Position numbers and translations under genes: made by a program. Below the pieces are notes generated by a model that was not told the origin of the DNA, searched no databases, and saw nothing but the letters and a program-made list of their open reading frames with translations. A DNA stretch of 64,000 bases from Epiperipatus broadwayi (Eukaryota; Onychophora; Udeonychophora; Euonychophora; Peripatidae), in assembly GCA_028023455.1 (NCBI GenBank), contig JAQFVV010006708.1, forward strand, positions 126,001 to 190,000, in the 5' to 3' direction. Shown here piece by piece: positions 34,262-45,594 of the stretch (position 1 is the first letter of the stretch; every line of letters starts with the position of its first letter).

Positions 34262-35182
34262 ATGTCATTTGAAAATTATTTTTTAAAAAGTGTTGATTCA
34301 AGTTATAATTTTGTTCTAATTTTTTTTACTTTTTTGGGAGTAATTGGAAATATTTTAAACATTATAGTGCTTTCAAAAATGCCTTTAAATGACGTCATGC
34401 GTTTATTGTTTCAAAGTTTGTCAACAAATGATTTATGCATATTTATTAGTCAAGTTCCACTAATTTTTCAATCGTTCGACTTCAAGAATATGTTATTCTT
34501 GACCACGTATTATTGGAAATATGCATTTTTTGTTATTAACATTTCTTTGTTGGCCGTGGGTTTAATTATAATGGCTGAAATCACTGTACTCAGATTAATT
34601 TCTTTAATAAAACCTATATTTTATAAAGAAAAAATTACTCTCAAGTTTGTCATAACGTCTTTGTGTTTCAATCTTTTAGCATGTGTTCTGTTCAATCTAC
34701 ATACCTTTCAGATAGGTCATGTAAAATGTAATACTTTTAATGGCACTACAAATTGCACATTCGCAGTGAACTATGAATATTGTAAAACTCCAAGTTTTAT
34801 TATTCTTATAAGCCTTCACTTACTACTTTTTTGCATTATCCCTGGTTTAATTACATTTTTCACCAATATTAAAATTATACTTGAATACAATAAAATGAGG
34901 GGGAAAATGTCAAGAAGAACATTCACTGAATCTAAGACATTATTTATTCTTCTGAACACTCTTATTGTAATATATGGCATCTGGAGTGTACCTGGAATAA
35001 TCAGTGGAGTATTTATTACTTCCCAAGATCAGAGTTTTCAAAGAAAACATATCGCTATGTGCCTAATTCTTATGTCATATTTATGTCTTCTATCTTTATC
35101 GTTCTGGATAAACCTCATTACAAATATGGCATTCAGAAAAGTCTTTTATAAAACAATGTGTATCTGGAAGTTCATAAAATAA
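34262..35182 (+). CDS. intronless rhodopsin-like (class A) GPCR, orphan
   Basis: 306 residues from the first ATG; the frame can be read 15 codons further upstream but only from a TTG. Seven hydrophobic segments lie at roughly residues 17-38, 48-70, 83-110, 128-147, 173-200, 222-248 and 260-285. TM1 has GVIGN with the conserved Asn30. TM2 has LSTND with Asp57. TM3 ends in LRL where class A receptors have D/E-R-Y, keeping only the Arg (111). TM6 has IWSVP in place of CWLP. TM7 reads NLITN in place of NPxxY. The usual TM3 Cys is absent although the second extracellular loop has several Cys. The C tail is short and basic. Such intronless, divergent receptors often belong to expanded chemosensory or peptide-receptor families in invertebrates. 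The ligand is unknown. The frame has no lesion, so it may be functional. Confidence 0.85.
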   Translation: MSFENYFLKSVDSSYNFVLIFFTFLGVIGNILNIIVLSKMPLNDVMRLLFQSLSTNDLCIFISQVPLIFQSFDFKNMLFLTTYYWKYAFFVINISLLAVGLIIMAEITVLRLISLIKPIFYKEKITLKFVITSLCFNLLACVLFNLHTFQIGHVKCNTFNGTTNCTFAVNYEYCKTPSFIILISLHLLLFCIIPGLITFFTNIKIILEYNKMRGKMSRRTFTESKTLFILLNTLIVIYGIWSVPGIISGVFITSQDQSFQRKHIAMCLILMSYLCLLSLSFWINLITNMAFRKVFYKTMCIWKFIK

Positions 35183-35289
35183 AACTTTATATTCTAGAAA
35201 ACAGTAAGCTTTATGCACTTATATTGAGTATATTTTATTTAATCATAATGAGATTAGTGCTATAACATCATCCTCAATTATTCTACATC

Positions 35290-35580
35290 TATAAAGTTTT
35301 ATTACCTTCTTTGCTTTTTAACAACTCATATCTATCCATTTTCTTAATATTATCTGGAAATTTAATTCTTTTATGAATGTCAGCGTAGTAACTAATATTT
35401 ATGTCACATAATCTTTATAAATATCTGTCTCATTCATTTAATCTTTTTTTATTTTACCAATAAAACATTTTATCTACTCTTTCAATATTCACTCATAACC
35501 AATATTTTTTCAGATTTATATCGAACCTTTATTCCATTACATATTTTTCAAACATATAAATAACTTCTGAAAAACTTAAA
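35290..35580 (-). mobile_element. RTE LINE relic, minus strand
   Basis: Minus-strand frames read MFEKYVME..DINLKK followed by YADIHKRIKFPDN, matching the RTE order ML..L..S...GLxINxKKTKV and the IxxRI segment. The frame is broken by stops. It lies just downstream of the GPCR in opposite orientation. Confidence 0.4.
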
Positions 35581-36869
35581 TGATTAACAAAAGGAAATTC
35601 TTGCTAAAAAAATATTTTTAATTTGGATCCAATCACAATCTATCACGTGTATTCATTAAATGTTTGGCGTTTATTATTATCAAATTATAATAATCTTTAA
35701 CCTAATCAGTATCGTATTTATCTTATGGAGGTGATGTAAGTGCAGAGTGTTTATCAATTGTAAATCTAGCTCACGCTGTAATAATAATTAATATTTGTTT
35801 TCATTTTTTATTATTATAGATTAATTGTACATTCCTATAAGCTTCAATAGTTTTCTTTGTTTTAATTATCTAAGTCTCTGATTAATGTGAACCTGCATTC
35901 CTTGTTCTCAGATTTCCCTTTAACAGACCACATACCAACTTGTTATTTTTTTAAAAAAAACATTTGTTAATGGACTATAATAATTATCATCATTATGTGG
36001 CATGTTCTCTTCTCAGAAATAAATCTGTTTATTTCACTGTAATGTCTTCATGTGATATAAACTTATATAATCAATATTAATGCTATTAAATTTCAGCCTT
36101 TTCTACTATTTATTTACCCTTACAACATATGGCATCATTAGAAAATACTAAATACAGATTTGTTCCTAAATTGTATTATATAAGTTAGAATTATACGCTA
36201 TTTGTTTTATAGATTTTTATTATTTGTATTTATTTTTATTTTCAGCTTTTCTACAAACTTCTTTATGTATTTGTCAATTTTGTCAAGCTAATCTTTATCA
36301 TCGTGTGAGTATCGATTACTAAAAACATTTATTCATAAGCTCTTTATTTTACCGTTTCTACTTTTATATATATTTAAATCACAAATATTATCGGTTCATT
36401 AAAATAAATACTAAATCTTATAATAATGACACAACCCTATTTTTTTTTATATTATCCATATTTTTTTGTTTGATCAAGATCATATTTTTCTTATACTAAT
36501 ATATTAACAACTTTCTATTCGCTCAATCCAAAACTTTCAACAAGATAATAAAATAATATTTTTAGCAAAATATTTTTTAAGCTTCAAGAAAATATATATA
36601 TATATTAAATTACTACAATTCAATTTACAAGTGCCAAACTTCTTGCCTTCTCTCATTTGTCCAAGTTTTTACATAAATGTATTAATGAATATCAGAATTC
36701 ATTCATTGGGCGAAAGTTTTTATACTATATTATTTTTATTTAGATATAATGTTTGAATGAATTAAAGATTAATATATATGTTGTTACTAAATATAATTAC
36801 ATGGTATCAATAATTTAACTACATTCTTTTTACATCACGTGATCAGCATTCCATTTGCTTACACTGACT

Positions 36870-36870
<1 letters not shown>
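35581..36870. other. AT-rich stretch, possible LINE body
   Basis: May contain more of the minus-strand RTE relic, but no motif is legible. No gene supported. Confidence 0.4.

Positions 36871-36920
<50 letters not shown>
36871..36920. repeat. (AAT)n microsatellite
   Basis: About 16 uninterrupted AAT units directly abutting the inverted repeat at 36922. Confidence 0.95.
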
Positions 36921-36921
<1 letters not shown>

Positions 36922-37240
36922 GTAAACTTTCCATATAGTATTGCCACCATGTGCAAACCTTCGTAATTAATGGATGTCAGTGCATAAACCCCCTATCTAG
37001 TGCCTACTAATTCAATATCCACAAACTAGTTTCTAGCTTGTGGCTTTCATCAGTGAGGAGCTTAGATGCAGTGTTTTCAAATTCCAAGGTTCTTCACTGA
37101 TGAAAACCACAAGTTAAAATCTAGTCTGGTGATATTGGATGAGTAGGCATTAGATAGTGATTTCATGCACAAAACTTCTGGCATCCACTGATTAAGAAGA
37201 CCTGCACTTGGTGGCACTGCTGTATGGAGAGTATGCTATT
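36922..37240. repeat. imperfect inverted repeat (MITE-like)
   Basis: Arms of about 140 bp centred near 37078. For example, left CTTTCCATATAGTATTGCCACC pairs imperfectly with right GGTGGCACTGCTGTATGGAGAG, and left GTGGCTTTCATCAGTGA with right TCACTGATGAAAACCAC. Arms are about 80% complementary, so this is older than the near-perfect fold-backs elsewhere. Non-coding; transcripts would form a long hairpin. Confidence 0.8.
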
Positions 37241-37834
37241 ATTACACTCTTGTTACATACACTTCAGAGATATAAATTAAGATAGTGAAGATATGTAAAT
37301 CGTTATCACCTTGAACAACTGAAAATTATTGATTCAGGCAGAATACAATTTCAGAAATCATTTTGGTTTTTTCGATGTTTTTGTGAATGTTATGAAAGTA
37401 AGCATATCAATACTCAACCTATCTTACAACTTTTCCAATATAAAATTTACTATTCATTTAAACTTCTGTTCATTCTATTATAAATAGTATAGTTTAAGAG
37501 TTGCTAATTGCATAAAAGTTTAAGTGCATTGTTTAACAACCTTTTATTTCACAGAATTATTTTTTATTATTAATATCAATTGATATATATTTATATACAC
37601 TGATTATTCATGAATTATTTTTATTTTACTGGCCTGTATAAATTACACTGGAATTTATTGTCTGATTGAGGTTTGTAATTCTCTATTTGAGCTAAAGCTT
37701 TCACAGTTTTTTTACTAGTTAATCCTAAATTGAAACCATTGCTTAAAATAATCTTGTAGTTTTATATATTTCAAAAACAAAAGTAATTATATTGTGTGCG
37801 TTTTTAATCGGTTTAAGTTTTTACATTAAACTAC
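37241..37834. other. AT-rich stretch
   Basis: No gene or repeat recognised. Confidence 0.45.
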
Positions 37835-38160
37835 TCATGGACGAGAATAAATGTGTAAGATATTAGCATGATATAATAAATCAGAAAATATTGTATCATC
37901 ACCATAAATAAATATTGATAAATAAATATCGTCACTTTTAAATCCAAAAATAAGCATTAGAAATAAATATAAACAAAACCAAAAAGGCAAAAACTTAAAA
38001 ATAAATTTTGCTTGTTTTACAATACAAATAAATATGATTGGCAATATTCCACATATAATAGCCACTACAATATCAGATAATGTTTCAATAATCTTACTCT
38101 TATATAAGCTTTCAATATGAGTTTTCTTCAGTCTAATTTTGAGTCACCTACTGTATTCTT
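37835..38160 (-). pseudogene. possible decayed GPCR, TM6-TM7 part
   Basis: A minus-strand frame open for about 95 codons has a basic segment (IRLKKTHIESLYKSK) followed by two hydrophobic segments, the first containing CGILPIIF. The order basic loop, TM6 with Pro, TM7 resembles the receptor at 34262-35182. Upstream to about 38560, broken frames contain NNMNDVRV and WGNTTVLFLI, which could be remnants of TM1-TM2 (compare PLNDVMR). Sequence identity is low and stops interrupt the upstream part. Treat as a tentative relative in opposite orientation. Confidence 0.3.
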
Positions 38161-39759
38161 GAGTAATCAATGGAATCAGATATTCAATGATATAATTGTA
38201 TATCATGTGATATTGACTTTAATTGTCTTTGCAGCAGTGTTTTAGAAGTACTTCAATAATTTTACATTTTTAGCTACACTCTAACGTCATTCATATTGTT
38301 AACTGTAGATAGTCAATATTGCATTCTTTTACAATATCACTTCCAGTTCTTTATATTTTTTATTTAGAAAGTCAATAATTACTTATCTATTTTCCGATCT
38401 GACACAAAAATATGGTTTTCAGCCAATGTAGATTTTTAAACGTCACATTCACCAAAACTAATTAATATCAAAAACAGTACTGTGGTATTACCCCATATTC
38501 CCATATTGTTAAAGAATACTCTCAAATATTTGTTAATGCGCTTAAGCTTTATTAATATGTTTTTCTTTATACAATAATTGTTCTCAAAATCCTGGTGTGT
38601 GACCAACTAACTAAGTAATCGCAGCAACATTACTATGTTATATTTTCCTACTTTTTTAATCGGTTAATATATAAGCAGAGAATTACTGCATTTAGCATTC
38701 AAATGCAATCTGTCAAACATCAAAGTTAATAGTTAAAAAAAATTAATAAGACTTATGAAGCACCACACTATTACAAAAAATTAATTAATTCACCAAATTT
38801 TTTACAGACTGTTTTACAAAATAATTGAATGACTTGCTTTTTAGACCTTAACATAAAAATTTAAATGATAACAGAATTTAGTTGCGATCTATGGGTTTTG
38901 GACTCTATGGTTCACTACTCTAATTATTGCTCTTAACCCTGCAGGTCATTAATAATTATTGATCAGCCTATTATTTTGTTAGACTGTTACAATTATGAGG
39001 ATAAAGTATACCTAAAAGCCTATTCATTTCTATCATGTCAACATGAAAAAACAAAATCAAACTTCTAATTAATGAGGCTGCTTTTTGCATCTGCCTATAA
39101 AAGGAACGCAATATGCAGATATTTCATTTAATATAGTTATCCTGAGATCCTGAACTCAGTTGTCCCTTACTGCTTAGATAAAGATGATGATGATCAACTT
39201 ACATATTATATATTTCCAATTTGTAAAGATCATACTTAAATAGACCAAGAGAAACACAGGTTATATTTCCTGATCATCATTGATTTATAACTATCTATAT
39301 AAAGGTTGGATTAATAATCACACGAACAAGTAGCTTTGATGAAAATATGTCAATAGGTTCTTGGAGTGCTCTTTAAGAATAATCTTTCAAATAATTCAAT
39401 ATTTTTACTATCTATTAATATGCTTTTAAAAATCAGGTATTTTCAAACATTGTCATAAAACTTAGCATGTACACCATAAATTAATAAAGGATAAAATTAT
39501 ACAACTAAAAAGTAAAGAAAATGAAAAAATAATTCAAGAAAAAAAATTTTGAGTCAAAATATAATAAAAATAATGAATGAGCAAAAGTTGTTTGAGAAAA
39601 TGGTCAATAATTACTTTGACGATAATAAGCAATTAAATAAAGCCTCTATTTTTAAAAATAAATTAGACCGAAGTAGTAAGAAAAAAATTATAAAAGAAAA
39701 AACATGAATGCAATATTAATAATAATTATTTTGAATATCAGACTGATTAATGAACCAAA
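38161..39759. other. AT-rich stretch
   Basis: The first 400 bp may hold the rest of the decayed receptor. The remainder shows no motif. Confidence 0.4.
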
Positions 39760-40693
39760 TAAACCAAGAAAACTTTAAACTAAATGCAGAAATAACTGAA
39801 GCAAAAAGAAATACTAATATATTTATTTATACAACAGATTTTCTAGGTAAACACAATATTGGTTTATATTAATACTCATTGTGATTAAGAAAGTAATCTG
39901 ATAATAATGTTGCAGATAACGTAAAATTGTTCTCTTTTGTTTTTCAAACAATGTTGCCTTATTTGATTACTATTTACTTCATAGGAAAGAGCAAAGATAT
40001 TTATAATGTTCTTCATATTGTTCAAAATAATTTGCTTTAACAACCAGGTATAATAATATTAGGTGGTGATTTTAATTGTATATATGTAAGTCTTTCAAAA
40101 GAAATAAAACTTCAAATGGATTATCTGTCCATTCTTTAATTGCAAATAAATATCCAGATAATGCAAATTTCTTTTCTTTTTTAATACAAGCTTTTCAACT
40201 CTCATTGATTTGTCCTGATTGGCCTCACATTAATAATAGAGTATTTGGTCAATATTGTAGAAGAAAGAGATGAACTCAACCATTAAGAATATCGAGTCCA
40301 AAATCTTAGGTATAATCTTATTTAGTAACCTATATCAGTTAATAAATATGATATAATCAACTGCTCATTGTGCTATAAAAAACATAAGAGAAATGAATGC
40401 AATTATATAGATTCCAGAAGCCATTAAATATGTTAAATAATTAAAACTGACAAAATATTTATAGTAAAAATTAATTTTGTAAAATCTTTTGATTTGATTA
40501 ATTGTTTTTTCCAATTTGAAGCAGCACTAAAGCACTTCTTTTCAGAACATAAATACTTATTTTAAAGCAATAGTAAATTATATTAAACATAATAGAACAT
40601 TAATTTAAAAACTATATGGAATATTCAAATTTTTTTATTCCTGAAAAAGGCATTTAATGACACAAGTATCATCACTAATCAGTGATCTCTGCA

Positions 40694-40724
<31 letters not shown>

Positions 40725-41880
40725 TTAAATGATAAAAAAATTGAAACGCAAATGCCAGGTATTTTTTTTTACCTCAGTTTGATGTTAAAATAGCGGCAAT
40801 AGCCTTTATAGATAATGTATAATAATTGTCAAAATGTCGGTAATTTTCAAATTGCTTAGGATATTTTGAATAAGTTTCAAAAAATACAGGATCCTTTATT
40901 CAAACATTACATTCCAGTTTCGTCGCAATTGGCTACAGGTAGAGTGATTTTATATAAATAACAAGAAATTCCTATCACTATTTTAAAAGTCTCTCTTTAC
41001 CTGTAATGTAGATATGAACAGATTTACAAACAATATGCTAAGCGATGAAATTAGCAAACAAATAAATCTTTTCTATTAATAAAGCTTTATGAAATTACAT
41101 GAACAAGAAACTTTAATACAGTTATAATGTGAATCCTAAGTAATTTTGCATCCATTTAAGTTTTACAATTATTAATTGACCCAGAAGGATTTAATCTTAT
41201 TGATCCAAGATTTATATATCAAACATAAAGGCACAATCATATATTAATATAATATAAAATAAATATTTTAATCCTTAGTTAACCGAGTAAATTTAATTAA
41301 TAATATTGAAAAAGACAGAACATCATTTCATGCGGAGTTATTTATAGCATATAAGAACTTGCAGAATAAATTAATTTTAACCAATTTAGTTGTTATTAAA
41401 AATAAAGAGTTGCAAATCCTAATATATAGTGGTCAATACTTTTGGGCAGGAATGTCGATGAATAAGTATTTTAAAAATTTCACCCAAACTACATCTTACA
41501 CAGATTAATATAAAATTCATTTTAAAACATATAATTTTCTACCAACAAATATTTATTTAAATTATAAAATAAATCTAAGATTTAAATCCAAATCTATTTT
41601 TGTAAGGTAAAAGGAGAGATTTTTTTCATTTGTTTGAGAATTGTGAAGCGTTTCAATTTTTTAAGATTAATAGCTTTTCATGCTCCAATTATATTAAACA
41701 TTTTCGTCCACCCAATGCATTGATTTTGCTACATACTCTGATTTTTGAGATAAAAAATATAATTGACTAAAAATTTTAATAATTATTGGAATAAATATTT
41801 TGATAATTGTATCAGATACCTCCACAAAAAAAAAAAGAATAAAAGAAGTTTGGACAAGTTTTCAGCCCATAATTATGTGA
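39760..41880 (+). mobile_element. decayed Tx1/L1-like LINE
   Basis: IIILGGDFNCI near 40050-40085 is the catalytic motif of the apurinic-type endonuclease in the form usual for L1/Tx1 elements. About 1.5 kb later, near 41600-41660, CKVKGEIFFHLFENCEAFQFF resembles the C-terminal zinc-like box (CxxC...ET..HLFxxC). The reverse transcriptase between them is badly broken. A (TA)n(GA)n tract at 40694-40725 interrupts it. Open frame 40076-40273 is a piece of the endonuclease region. Confidence 0.5.
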
Positions 41881-42333
41881 GATATGGATATAACAAACCG
41901 AAAAATTAAGATAGATACTATTTAATTAAACAAGAAAATGTATTTTAAAATAAACTAACGTCTATTATTGAAAAACTTAAAAATAAATAATTGTTTTTTA
42001 AAAATGTATATAAATATATGTATTTTTTATTTCATTAATAAATCTATTACTTATAATAATAATAATAATCATCATCATCATCATCATCAAATAACACTGT
42101 CACATACTTTGTCGATATGGGCATGAAATAATTGCCTTTTACTATATATATAATATCTTCCAACAACCATATTTTTCCTGTTTTTTTGATTCTACAAAAT
42201 TTTACCGTTAATAAACCGTTTAATAAAATTCTGGAATGTAATTTTACAGTAACGTCAAACAAAGATATCTTACGATATTTATCGCAATTTTCTACGGTGT
42301 GGATTTTATAAATTGGAACAACTAAAATATTTT
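41881..42333. other. AT-rich with (AAT)n(CAT)n microsatellite
   Basis: Compound microsatellite at 42053-42089. Minus frame 42047-42262 runs through it and has no motif. Confidence 0.5.
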
Positions 42334-42528
42334 TTAATAATAAGTGATAATTATAATTTTTTTATTAAACGCTCACTATTATTTCAGTAATAGTTTTAAC
42401 AAGGCTGTAATCCTTAGCAATGAGCGTCTGAAAAAATTGTCACTAGGGACCGGTCCCTAGTGACAATTTTTTCAGACGCTCATTGCTAAGGATTACAGCC
42501 TTGTTAAAACTATTAATAATAAGTGATA
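42334..42528. repeat. fold-back insertion with exact 16-bp TSD
   Basis: TTAATAATAAGTGATA occurs at 42334-42349 and 42513-42528. The 163-bp insert has perfect 64-bp arms (42388-42515) centred on GGGACC/GGTCCC and one unpaired 38-bp tail at the left, ATTATAATTTTTTTATTAAA and onward. The tail and the outer arm are homologous to the start of the 23085-23736 insertion. Read on the minus strand the tail forms the 3' end and contains AATAAA, next to the TSD. Confidence 0.92.
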
Positions 42529-43669
42529 TAACTTCATGCGATCTTATATTTACAAATATTGCATAAATTTTGAAATTAACGTTTAATTCCTCATTATAAA
42601 TCTTTTCAAAAGACAAGGAAATCTGCAATGGATAGATTTTTACGACTATAAATTAGATATTTTAGACAGCTTAACCGTTAACGAATATAAAAAAAAATCT
42701 ATAGAGATTCCAGTTATGAAATGGAATCACCAATGCTTTATTAAGTCCTTCGGTTCTGATACCCAATTCTAAGAGGTGATGATTATTATTTCATTGTTTG
42801 TGTTTAAACATATCCACTATAAGTAAGAGGCAATAAAATTTTATTGATGAAACAAATAAATGTAACTTCCATGGTATTTTGCAATTTTATGATGAAATTC
42901 TATTAATGTTTAATTGATACCATAACCATATGTTTTATTGTAGAAATAATAAAAAAACATACTTATGAGTTTATAACATAATTTATTAATTATACATTTT
43001 TGTATGAAGAATCTATAAAAGGATTATTGATTTGAGATTAATCTTAAATTTTCTTTATTATTATCTGGTAGAGTAATATATAAAATAGAAGAACCCCCTT
43101 GCAAGGGAGTGGACTTAAATGTGCAAATAATATTTCTCATTGTACGAATATAAGGAAAGACTAATAAAAATTACTAATATTTCTCATTGCAACTGAGTAT
43201 TCCGAAGTTTACTGTGCACACTTTTTTCTTCAAATGTGACATCATATTTAATAATACATTCTTCTAACCATTTGAAACTCTCAATGAAAAATCTGTCCAA
43301 GAAACCTATTCTTCGAAATTATTACAAATATTATATGTGATAGATAAAAATGATGGTGGGCTATAGTTCATGTTATTTTTAGGTATAATATAGTACAACG
43401 GTGTTTCCGTCTGTTATTTCTGAAGGTTATATTAGAATACAAGATGTTTCTCTGTTGTGAAGATAAAACATTGAACACAATATATTTTTATGATTATGAA
43501 TAAAAGCAAAATAATCCCCAAAAGAATTTCTGGCCATGTAGCTGTATTTAATAACAATTTTATATCGATTTTTAATTAAGATTTAAAATGTAAATTTAGA
43601 CTAAAAAATGATATGATATATTTTAGCATAATAAATCATTAGTATTTATTAAAAAGTACTTATTTATGC
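42529..43669. other. AT-rich stretch left of the LTR element
   Basis: A 12-bp palindrome CCCTTGCAAGGG lies near 43087. A plus-strand frame at 43383-43503, after TTATTTTTAG, is open for 40 codons; frames this long are common by chance. No gene called. Confidence 0.4.
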
Positions 43670-44131
43670 TGTGTCCACAGGAAGTTTAATTCAGCTGTGG
43701 TAGCATGAAGAAATAATACATAAGACCAGGTAAGACTAATTAAATATTATTTAATTATTAATACAATAGACATAAACAGGCCTGCATACACGTATAACTA
43801 GGATTGATAAGAATTCCTTTTAATTGGAATTTGTAATGAATATACATAGATAATTCAGCGTTTAGCAAATTATACATAGTTATTAGTATACTGAAAGCTT
43901 AGAGCGATCTTATTTCTTTCTCATATAGTCTACTTACGTAGTAATAGTAGTGAGCACATCAGGAGTAAGTCCCAACTTAGTATTTTTGGAACATTGCATA
44001 ACGATGGAAGCCTAATAATATTACTGTGCAGACTCCACTAGAAGCTCTTCAATCGACTTTTCTTTTGATTAATACAGTTAATTTACTTTAACTTTTTTAC
44101 AGTATGTATATATGTGTTTATATATTATACA
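43670..44131 (-). repeat. 3' LTR of the mag-like element
   Basis: Plus-strand ends TGTGTCCACAGG and TATTATACA give TG...CA. It aligns with 48142-48633 over its whole length; shared blocks include GCATACACGTATAACTA and CACTAGAAGCTCTTCAA. Confidence 0.88.
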
Positions 44132-44148
44132 TACCTCCCCCTACTCTA
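44132..44148 (-). other. polypurine tract
   Basis: On the minus strand AGAGTAGGGGGAGGTA directly precedes the 3' LTR, as expected for the primer of plus-strand DNA synthesis. Confidence 0.75.
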
Positions 44149-44194
44149 TAAAATAATCATTACATTTACCTGGTTTCTTCCGGATTCTTTGACT

Positions 44195-45561
44195 TCATGG
44201 AATACAACTTTCGGGAATATGATCAAGCATTTTACTAGAGTCATCTGGGTCAGGATCTACATTGTCATCTTTGGCAAAATTTGATCTGCAGGTAATAATT
44301 CCTTTTTTTAATGGAGGCAGATTATCTAACCCTGCTACGGGCAATGAGTCCCATTGGGTTTCCTTTTTAACCATTTCTTTTTTGTCCTCGTTGGTCATAA
44401 CGAATTTTTTTCTCAAATGATTAATATGCCATCTTACAAGTAATCCATTATCAAGTTTTATTAATCGGATAACTTTAGATATACTATTGGTAATAATCCC
44501 TGATATCCAAGTCCTTTTCAAATAATCGTGAACCCATACATTTTCACCAATCATGAATCTTTGGAAAGTAGAACAATGCAATTCTATATGATAGGGATCT
44601 TCCTTGTTTTCTTTGTTTTTGATAGTAATTTAAAGAGATGTGTCCGACATGTTCTATTAAACAACAACTCCACCGGTGATTTTCCATTAATCGCAATAGG
44701 CAGGAAATGTTGATAAAACATGATATCAACCATTACTTCATCCATGTTAAATGCTTTAATTTTTTTCAAACTTGATTTTAAATTTTGAACTGCCTTTTTT
44801 GCTAGTACATTTGAAGCTGGGTGATAAGCTGGCATTAGAATGTGACAAATATCTTTTCCCGCCAAATACAATTCGAAATCAGTAGATGTAAATGCGGTGC
44901 CGTTATTAGATACTAATGTCTGTGGATATTCATGAGTGGCAAAAATCTCTTGTAAAACTTTAATTGTATATCTGGTATTAGTAGTCCTTACTACTCTATA
45001 CTCGACCTATTTTCTGTAAGAGTCTATTACTACTAAGATTAAAAATCCATTTATAGATCCAGCAAAATCTATATGTATTCTTTCCCAGGGTTTTTTAGCC
45101 TCCAACCAGGGTTTAAAAGTTTTACTTGGCAAATTTGCTCCAAGCTGGCAATCGTGACACAATTTTACAGTTCTTTCAATATCTTGATGTATATGCAGCC
45201 ACCAAACATAAGAATGTGCAAGAGCCTTCAAGGGTACTATGCCTAGGTGACCTGCATGCAACATTGTTAACACTTGTTGACATCCCTCTAGTGGTATAAT
45301 TATGTGACTGTTCATAACTATGCAATCATTACGCGTAGATAGAGAATGATGTGCATTCCAGATCTCTATAGTTACATAGTTTGGTCGACTATTTGGCCAT
45401 CCATTTCGTATCCAGATTTTTAATTGTCGGTAACCAGGGCCTTTTACAGACCATTTAGAAATTTTTAGGCTATCTAAATTATCGGTTAATTGAATAATTT
45501 CCAATAAGTTAACGTCAACAAATTTTCGTGGTATACTATCTCTCGCTGGTAAACGTGACAA
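44195..45561 (-). pseudogene. mag-like integrase
   Basis: Minus-strand pieces 45007-45561, 44584-44871 and 44195-44581 form one integrase. It has the HHCC zinc-binding region (HAGHLG...CHDC), a catalytic core beginning IHIDF (first Asp kept) and a C-terminal region with GENVWVHDY and a basic end. The second catalytic residue, in VSNNGTAF near 44905, is Asn where VSDNG is expected. The third, in SNVLAKKAV, is Lys where Glu is expected. Two of the three catalytic acids are therefore lost, besides frameshifts near 45000 and 44580. Confidence 0.88.
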
Positions 45562-45594
45562 AGCATCAGTATGTGCTATTTCCTTTCTGTGTTT

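Noticed and set aside
43383-43503. 40-codon frame after TTATTTTTAG
   Set aside because: Frames of about 40 codons are expected often by chance in DNA this A+T-rich, and no donor or partner is visible.
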